This document shows, one piece after another, positions 38,177 through 42,268 of a stretch of DNA of 42,268 nucleotides (positions are counted from its first letter, which is position 1; each line of letters opens with the position of its first letter). Source of the stretch: a virus; IMG/VR virus record IMGVR_UViG_3300037247_000177, positions 1 to 42,268 of that record; one strand, written 5' to 3'. The translations under genes were made by a program, and so were the position numbers. The notes beneath the pieces were generated by a model. That model searched no databases. It saw nothing but the letters and a program-made list of their open reading frames with translations, and had not been told where the DNA came from.

Positions 38177-38920
38177 ATGGACAAAGACACAGAAAAAAAA
38201 GAACTCGTAAAGATCAACGATCAAGTTGAAGGCTTTGCCGTTACGCTTCGAGCGTTTAAGATTGACAGCAAAGAAAGTTTTGACAATGCGGCGGTTCACC
38301 TTGAAACGATCACGCGACAGAAAAAAGTTGTTACTGAATACTGGAAGCCGTTGGTCGATACAGCGTTTGACGCAAAGCAGAAAACAGCAAAGACACTTCG
38401 CGAAGTCAGAGACAAAGAGGAAGAATGTCTTTCACCTTTAAACAAGATGGACGCGCATATTCGAAAGTTGCGGCTTACTTATAAAACAGAGCAAGACGAA
38501 ATTGATCGAATCACAAGAGAAAAAACAGAGGATGAAGCGCGAAAGAAAGCAAAGAAAGAAGCTGACAAGCTGTTGAAGAAAGCAGAGAAAACAAACGACA
38601 CAGCGACAGAAGAAAGGTTGATTGAAAAAGCAGATGAAGTGAAAGTCGCGCCTGTATTCATTCAAAAGACGATCAACAAATCTGAACGGTCAGAAACCGG
38701 AATGCTGAACACTTTTATTCCAGTGATTGAAGTCGAAGTTCATGACATAAAAAGCATTTGTGGAATGATCTTCAACGGTGAATTATCTGTCGATTGTGTA
38801 ATAGTGAGTGAGGCGAAAATCAAAGCATGGGCAAAGTCATTCGACAAGCCATCTGGAATGTATGACGGCTTTAACATCAACAGAACAGAAAAAGAAAGGA
38901 TAACGGTCAACAAAAAATGA
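38177..38920 (+). CDS. Coiled-coil protein of the recombination block, 247 aa
   Basis: ATG 38177 follows AAGAAAGGAAACCAT; the frame open from 38135 begins in a shadow region. Residues about 40-160 are a long Lys/Glu-rich coiled coil, with VHLETITRQKKVVTEYWKPL near 45. The C-terminus is compact (IKAWAKSFDKPSG). I think of phage proteins that sit next to annealing proteins and nucleases, but recognise no family. Its stop overlaps the next ATG. Confidence 0.6.
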   Translation: MDKDTEKKELVKINDQVEGFAVTLRAFKIDSKESFDNAAVHLETITRQKKVVTEYWKPLVDTAFDAKQKTAKTLREVRDKEEECLSPLNKMDAHIRKLRLTYKTEQDEIDRITREKTEDEARKKAKKEADKLLKKAEKTNDTATEERLIEKADEVKVAPVFIQKTINKSERSETGMLNTFIPVIEVEVHDIKSICGMIFNGELSVDCVIVSEAKIKAWAKSFDKPSGMYDGFNINRTEKERITVNKK

Positions 38921-39087
38921 TAACTAAAGAAGAATATATAAGAAGGTTTGTTGCAACATTAAAGGAACACCATCAAAAATTCTTTACTGAATGTGCTGAA
39001 GCAAATTGGGAAGTTTATAAAGAGGAACCTGATAATAGAACTCCTGAAGAACAGGCGGTTGATGAAATGGATTGTTGGGATGGGTAA
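38917..39087 (+). CDS. Hypothetical acidic protein, 56 aa
   Basis: Starts in an ATGA overlap. Acidic with a helical N-terminal half and an EEQAVDEMDCWDG end. An ACCTAAC box (39091-39097) follows the stop closely, like the array boxes, but no arm or second box is visible. Not recognised. Confidence 0.55.
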   Translation: MITKEEYIRRFVATLKEHHQKFFTECAEANWEVYKEEPDNRTPEEQAVDEMDCWDG

Positions 39088-39208
39088 TCTACCTAACAAG
39101 GCAATTGGTGATATCTATAAACATAATTATCAGAAAGGAGGATAAAAGGCGCAGACATAAAAACATTTTATTTATATTTTGAATTTTTATTCAGAAAGGT
39201 CGTAAAAA

Positions 39209-39991
39209 ATGGAAATTAGCATAAATAAACTTGAATCGAAAGTGACAAGATTTTCAAAAGTGAACGCTTATTTTTCGGCATGGTGTTCACAACTCGTTTA
39301 TGAAGATCCAAGCGTCGTTCAATTGGCTTTGCGTGAAAAACATTACGACACAATTGAAATATATGACGTGCAAGACACGCAGGCGTTTGTTGCAAGCAAT
39401 GAAGATTCGATGATCGTTTCATTTCGCGGCACTTCAACTCTTAAAGATGCAATGACTGACATCAACGTTGATCTTGTTGATGGTGTTGGTGGTCGAGTGC
39501 ATGAAGGATTTAACATTGCATTGAATTACATCTGGAGAGATTTATACAAATTGATTTTAGCGAACAGAGCCAAAAGAAGTTTATGGCTTACTGGTCATTC
39601 ACTCGGTGCAGGTCTCGCATGTCTCGCGACTGCAAAACTGGTACAAGAGAAAGACGAACCAGTCAATGGTCTTTACACGTTTGGACAGCCTCGAACTGGC
39701 GACAGGCACTTCGCAAAGAATTTCAACGCGACTTTTGGTGACAAGACGTTTCGATTTGTCAACAACAATGACATCGTTACAAGAACACCGTTCAGATCGA
39801 TGGGATATTCCCACGTCGGTCAATTCAAATACTTTGATGAAAATGGAAGATTGCGTGATGACATGAATTGGTGGGAAAAGTTGCTTGACAGAATTCACGG
39901 CAGAATTGATGATCTGTTCGAACCTGGCAGCGACGGATTCAAAGATCACGCTATCAGCGAATATGTCAGTCAAACAGGAAGGATGATTTGA
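39209..39991 (+). CDS. Class 3 lipase (alpha/beta hydrolase), 260 aa
   Basis: GHSLG with nucleophile Ser131, SFRGT at 71-75 near the oxyanion hole, NNNDIVTRTP with Asp188, a YSHVG strand and the DHAISEY end with His247 reproduce the Ser-Asp-His triad of fungal-type (class 3) lipases. No signal peptide is visible. It probably hydrolyses ester bonds in lipids. In a phage without a recognised endolysin it could help to lyse or enter the host, or modify lipids; the context (replication block) does not prove either. Confidence 0.85.
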   Translation: MEISINKLESKVTRFSKVNAYFSAWCSQLVYEDPSVVQLALREKHYDTIEIYDVQDTQAFVASNEDSMIVSFRGTSTLKDAMTDINVDLVDGVGGRVHEGFNIALNYIWRDLYKLILANRAKRSLWLTGHSLGAGLACLATAKLVQEKDEPVNGLYTFGQPRTGDRHFAKNFNATFGDKTFRFVNNNDIVTRTPFRSMGYSHVGQFKYFDENGRLRDDMNWWEKLLDRIHGRIDDLFEPGSDGFKDHAISEYVSQTGRMI

Positions 39992-40230
39992 TTAATTTAA
40001 CGCTTAATTATATTGATCTACAGTTTGAATCGTGTAATCGAAAAGTGAATATATTGCGACTTATTTTTGATAAGTACATTTACAATCACATTTCGAAAGA
40101 AGTTTTTGAAAGATCAGGCGGAGGACGCAACAACAGCATGGTTCAAATTTCAGATCACGGAACAGGTGATATCAATATATTAATCAAGATGAATAAAGCA
40201 AGCAGGAGGTATTTACAACAGAATGATTGA
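39988..40230 (+). CDS. Hypothetical protein, 80 aa (TTG start)
   Basis: Starts at TTG 39988, four bases before the lipase stop, with AGGAAGGATGAT upstream. Beta-rich ends and a KYIYNHISKEVFERSGG middle. It overlaps the next gene by 8 bp. Not recognised. Confidence 0.52.
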   Translation: MINLTLNYIDLQFESCNRKVNILRLIFDKYIYNHISKEVFERSGGGRNNSMVQISDHGTGDINILIKMNKASRRYLQQND

Positions 40231-40975
40231 TGAAGGTTTTATAAAGTTTCATCGAAAAATTCTCAATTGGGAATGGTATCTCGATAGCAAAGTTTTTAAA
40301 TTATTTCTTCATCTTTTGTTTGGTGCAAATTATATGCCGAAAACATGGAGAGGTATCACTGTTGAGCGTGGTCAGTTTGTTTCGAGTTATAATAAACTTG
40401 CTTCTGGTTGTGGTTTATCAGTGCAAGAAGTACGTACTGCACTTAATAAGCTAAAATCAACACAAGAAGTAACAATCAAAACAACAAACCATTATACGAT
40501 GATAACAGTAACCAACTATAGCATTTATCAAGCGGGGAGAGACCAGGGCAACACACTAAGCAACAAACAATCAACAAACAATCAACAAACAATCAACAAA
40601 CAATCAACAACAACTAAGAAAGATAAGAAAGATAAGAAAGATAAGAAAGATAAGAATAAAGACATATACCTCGATTTTGTCAAACTCACAAAAGAGGAAT
40701 ATAACAAGCTTGAAAAGAAGTTTACAAAAGAGGGTGCAGAACAAAGAATTTGGAATCTGAATGATTACGGTCACAGAAAGAAAACCCGATTCAACGAATA
40801 TACAGACCATTACAGAACAATTTTAAATTGGGATAGGAGAGACGAAAATGAACAAAATAATACTAAAAGCATTCAAAAAGGCAAACGACAGCTTATTAAA
40901 AAAGCGGAAAGAAAATCAAAAGAACAGCAATCTGGGAGGAAAGGAACTGTTGGAAAGATTACAATTGAAGATTGA
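40223..40975 (+). CDS. Replication initiator-like protein (phage replisome organiser), 250 aa
   Basis: The N-terminal domain (about 1-105) has the pattern IKFHRKILNWEWYLDSKVFKL, then GITVERGQFVSSYNKLASGCGLS and VRTALNKLKSTQEV, the winged-helix of phage replisome organisers and DnaD-like initiators. A low-complexity Asn/Gln/Ser then Lys/Asp linker (about 113-148) is coded by DNA repeats. A helical C-terminal domain follows. It precedes, and overlaps by 128 bp, the DnaC-like loader, a normal initiator-loader pair. Confidence 0.72.
   Translation: MIDEGFIKFHRKILNWEWYLDSKVFKLFLHLLFGANYMPKTWRGITVERGQFVSSYNKLASGCGLSVQEVRTALNKLKSTQEVTIKTTNHYTMITVTNYSIYQAGRDQGNTLSNKQSTNNQQTINKQSTTTKKDKKDKKDKKDKNKDIYLDFVKLTKEEYNKLEKKFTKEGAEQRIWNLNDYGHRKKTRFNEYTDHYRTILNWDRRDENEQNNTKSIQKGKRQLIKKAERKSKEQQSGRKGTVGKITIED
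40568..40657 (+). repeat. Two tandem repeat tracts in the initiator gene, possible origin
   Basis: Four copies of CAATCAACAAA (11-bp period, 40568-40611, last base varied) are followed by four copies of GATAAGAAA (9-bp period, 40622-40657). The strand bias (A/C then A/G) and helical-turn period are like lambda ori inside gene O, with iterons followed by an A-rich unwinding element. Confidence 0.55.
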
Positions 40976-41843
40976 CACTGATGGGATAGAGTGTGCAAGA
41001 GAGGAAGCACTATTAATAATTCTCAGTGTTGATCGATATATAAGCAAAGCAATTATTGATTTATTCAGAATGTTTGAAATACCAACATTTCAATGTATTC
41101 AATGCAAGAGAGAGACAGAACACAAATTTAATATCTACTTTCTTCGATATGGTTGTAAACAAACGCTATGTGATGATTGCATAAGGAAAGCCGATAAGGC
41201 CATTGAAGATCAAAAGCTTGATGAAAAGATGAAAGCATTGGAAGTGTTTGAACAAAAGCGTGATGCATGGCTGGACATTTTTGTAAAAAAGTGTGACGTT
41301 CCATCTGCCTTCATTGATGCGAAAGAGACAGACATGGAAGCTGAAATGGCAGGCTCATTGAAGACAAGTCAAAGCTATTTCATAACAGGTGATGTTGGTG
41401 TTGGCAAGACACACCTCGCAGTCGCGTTGATTCGGAAGTACATTGCAACAATAAAACCTTACTATGATGATAAACGAAAGGAATACATGCTGGACATTGA
41501 CCAATTTAACCTTCCAGTCTTTATTGAGGTGCAAGAATTACTACTAAGGATTAGGGCTTCGTATCACAAAGACAGCACGGAAACGGAAATGGACGTCGTT
41601 GATCGCTACACATACACGCCACTATTAGTGCTTGATGACTTGGGAGCAGAGAAAGATTCAGAGTTCTCAACGCTGATGTTATATTTGATTATCAATCGAA
41701 GATGTTCAAATGATCGAACAACGATCATCACATCGAATCTTTCAATCGATGAGATTAGAGATCGATTGTCTGAGCGGATAAGCTCACGAATAAAAGGCAT
41801 GTGTAAGATTATAGGCATGACAGGGCATGATAGAAGATTCTAG
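40848..41843 (+). CDS. DnaC/IstB-like AAA+ helicase loader, 331 aa
   Basis: AGGAGAGACGAAA before ATG 40848 supports the start, which lies inside the initiator gene. Residues 80-111 have CIQC and CDDC, a zinc-ribbon-like part. Walker A GDVGVGKTH at 181-189, Walker B LLVLDD at 259-264, sensor-1 TSN at 295-297 and an RLSERISSR arginine-finger region at 306-314 are typical of DnaC-type loaders. It should load host or phage replicative helicase with the initiator. Confidence 0.85.
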   Translation: MNKIILKAFKKANDSLLKKRKENQKNSNLGGKELLERLQLKIDTDGIECAREEALLIILSVDRYISKAIIDLFRMFEIPTFQCIQCKRETEHKFNIYFLRYGCKQTLCDDCIRKADKAIEDQKLDEKMKALEVFEQKRDAWLDIFVKKCDVPSAFIDAKETDMEAEMAGSLKTSQSYFITGDVGVGKTHLAVALIRKYIATIKPYYDDKRKEYMLDIDQFNLPVFIEVQELLLRIRASYHKDSTETEMDVVDRYTYTPLLVLDDLGAEKDSEFSTLMLYLIINRRCSNDRTTIITSNLSIDEIRDRLSERISSRIKGMCKIIGMTGHDRRF

Positions 41844-42011
41844 AATGACCGAGAGGTAGCCTTAAACGCAAAATTTCGTCATTGTGCATGGGTTGCCAAG
41901 CAAAGTACAGCTTCAACGCTGTCAGAGCGATCTGGCGAGCTTTTTTAGTTTAATTAATGATTAAAGGTTTATATAATTACACTACAATGACTTATAACAA
42001 TTAAATGAACC

Positions 42012-42094
42012 AGTGTGGAAAGTTGTAACGCACAGTAAAGATTGGGGAAGATTAGAAGTGGTGCGAAATTATCGAGCCAATTACTTTCCACACT
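42012..42094. repeat. 12-bp perfect inverted repeat
   Basis: AGTGTGGAAAGT (42012-42023) and ACTTTCCACACT (42083-42094), separated by 59 nt. Between them GTGCGAAATTAT matches (inverted) a later ATTTTCGCAC. The structure could form a long cruciform or bind a terminase or replication protein. Confidence 0.7.
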
Positions 42095-42174
42095 ATTAAT
42101 ATTATGTCAAAACGAGGAACGGAAACCGCTTATAGCACGAAATATTTTCGCACTGTTGTAATTATCAACACCTT

Positions 42175-42211
42175 GCAAGGGCTTGCATGTTGTTGGAGTG
42201 TAAGGGCTTAC
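42175..42211. promoter_or_regulatory. Pair of related palindromes, operator-like
   Basis: GCAAGGGCTTGC (42175-42186) and GTAAGGGCTTAC (42200-42211) share the GYAAG-GG-CTTRC design and lie 25 bp apart, centre to centre. Two similar sites close together are typical of operators or iterons. Nothing else identifies the protein that would bind. Confidence 0.5.
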
Positions 42212-42255
42212 AATAAAATACACCATAGGTACTTTAAACGATATGAAACAGTACG

Positions 42256-42267
42256 GGTAGCAAAGCA
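42256..42267. repeat. Right copy of 12-bp terminal direct repeat
   Basis: GGTAGCAAAGCA repeats the first 12 bases of the window and is followed by one extra A. See the left copy. Confidence 0.6.
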
Positions 42268-42268
42268 A

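Larger units (their letters stand above)
41844..42268. other. Non-coding end region (425 bp)
   Basis: No convincing gene. The region holds the 12-bp inverted repeat at 42012-42094, a near-palindrome CGAAATATTTTCG near 42139-42151 with GTGCGAAA/TTTCGCAC copies, and two palindromes at 42175-42211. It could contain the packaging (cos) site, an origin or operators, being adjacent to the left end in a circular molecule. Confidence 0.5.

Noticed and set aside
39091-39097. ACCTAAC as another array site
   Set aside because: Only a left box; no arm, loop or right box is found before the lipase gene.
39128-39208. Missed gene after AGAAAGGAGGATAAAA at about 39133
   Set aside because: The strong ribosome-binding site is not followed by a start codon with an open frame; it may be a decayed gene.
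42104-42268. ORF open to the right end (55 codons, continuing if the ends are joined)
   Set aside because: No ribosome-binding site, and it runs over dyad-rich regulatory DNA. Kept only as an observation for the circularity question.
1-42268. tRNA genes, integrase, repressor
   Set aside because: I saw no tRNA-like cloverleaf, recombinase motif or repressor-type helix-turn-helix gene. I could not run a search, so weak candidates may be missed.

Overview
The window looks like the near-complete genome of a tailed double-stranded DNA phage with a long non-contractile or simple tail. Every gene I accept is on the + strand. The head genes mix two lineages: a lambda-type GpA terminase, portal and S49 protease with a nested scaffold, and a Mu gpT-like capsid protein. 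The host is probably a Gram-negative, AT-rich bacterium. A perfect sigma-54 promoter implies that the host has RpoN. I see no integrase, excisionase or repressor, so nothing supports a temperate lifestyle.

Layout. 86-5720: small early-type genes, a displaced gpZ-like tail gene, small terminase subunit, DNA methyltransferase, J-domain protein and RusA-like resolvase. 5763-13605: packaging and head genes (large terminase behind a strong promoter, ubiquitin-like protein, gpW-like connector, portal, protease/scaffold, decoration protein, major capsid). 13691-28362: connector, virion accessory and tail genes (glycosyltransferase, five-repeat propeller-like protein, tail tube, tail chaperone with a dnaX-like slippery site, tape measure, hub, PKD-domain adhesin). 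28382-29040: small membrane proteins that could be a holin and a partner. 29041-29459: non-coding, with a hairpin and the sigma-54 promoter. 29460-33841: small genes, a PAPS-reductase-like enzyme, a Gly-rich hexanucleotide-repeat gene and a recombination-type protein. 33848-37430: a dense cassette array. 37462-41843: PD-(D/E)XK nuclease, coiled-coil protein, class 3 lipase, replication initiator with internal repeats, and DnaC-like helicase loader. 41844-42268: non-coding, with inverted repeats and a pair of palindromes.

The most unusual feature is the array at 33.85-37.43 kb. Ten short genes or gene groups are separated by sites that look like integron attC recombination sites. Each site has a TAAC-type box, an imperfect stem arm, a variable loop, the complementary arm, a spacer of exactly 10 nt and a GTTAGAT-like box. 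No integron integrase is present, so this resembles a CALIN (attC cluster lacking an integrase) inside a phage. Two details are odd. The extra, unpaired base lies in the right-hand arm, which implies that the attC polarity opposes the genes. The left box also usually overlaps the stop codon (TAA|C), so a cassette would carry its site, ribosome-binding site and start codon first, and end at its own stop codon.

How it fits together: replication genes at the right end lead, if the molecule is circular, through the non-coding end region into the packaging genes. The late genes follow in packaging-head-tail-lysis order. The sigma-54 promoter is placed to drive the accessory and replication half of the genome under a host regulatory signal.
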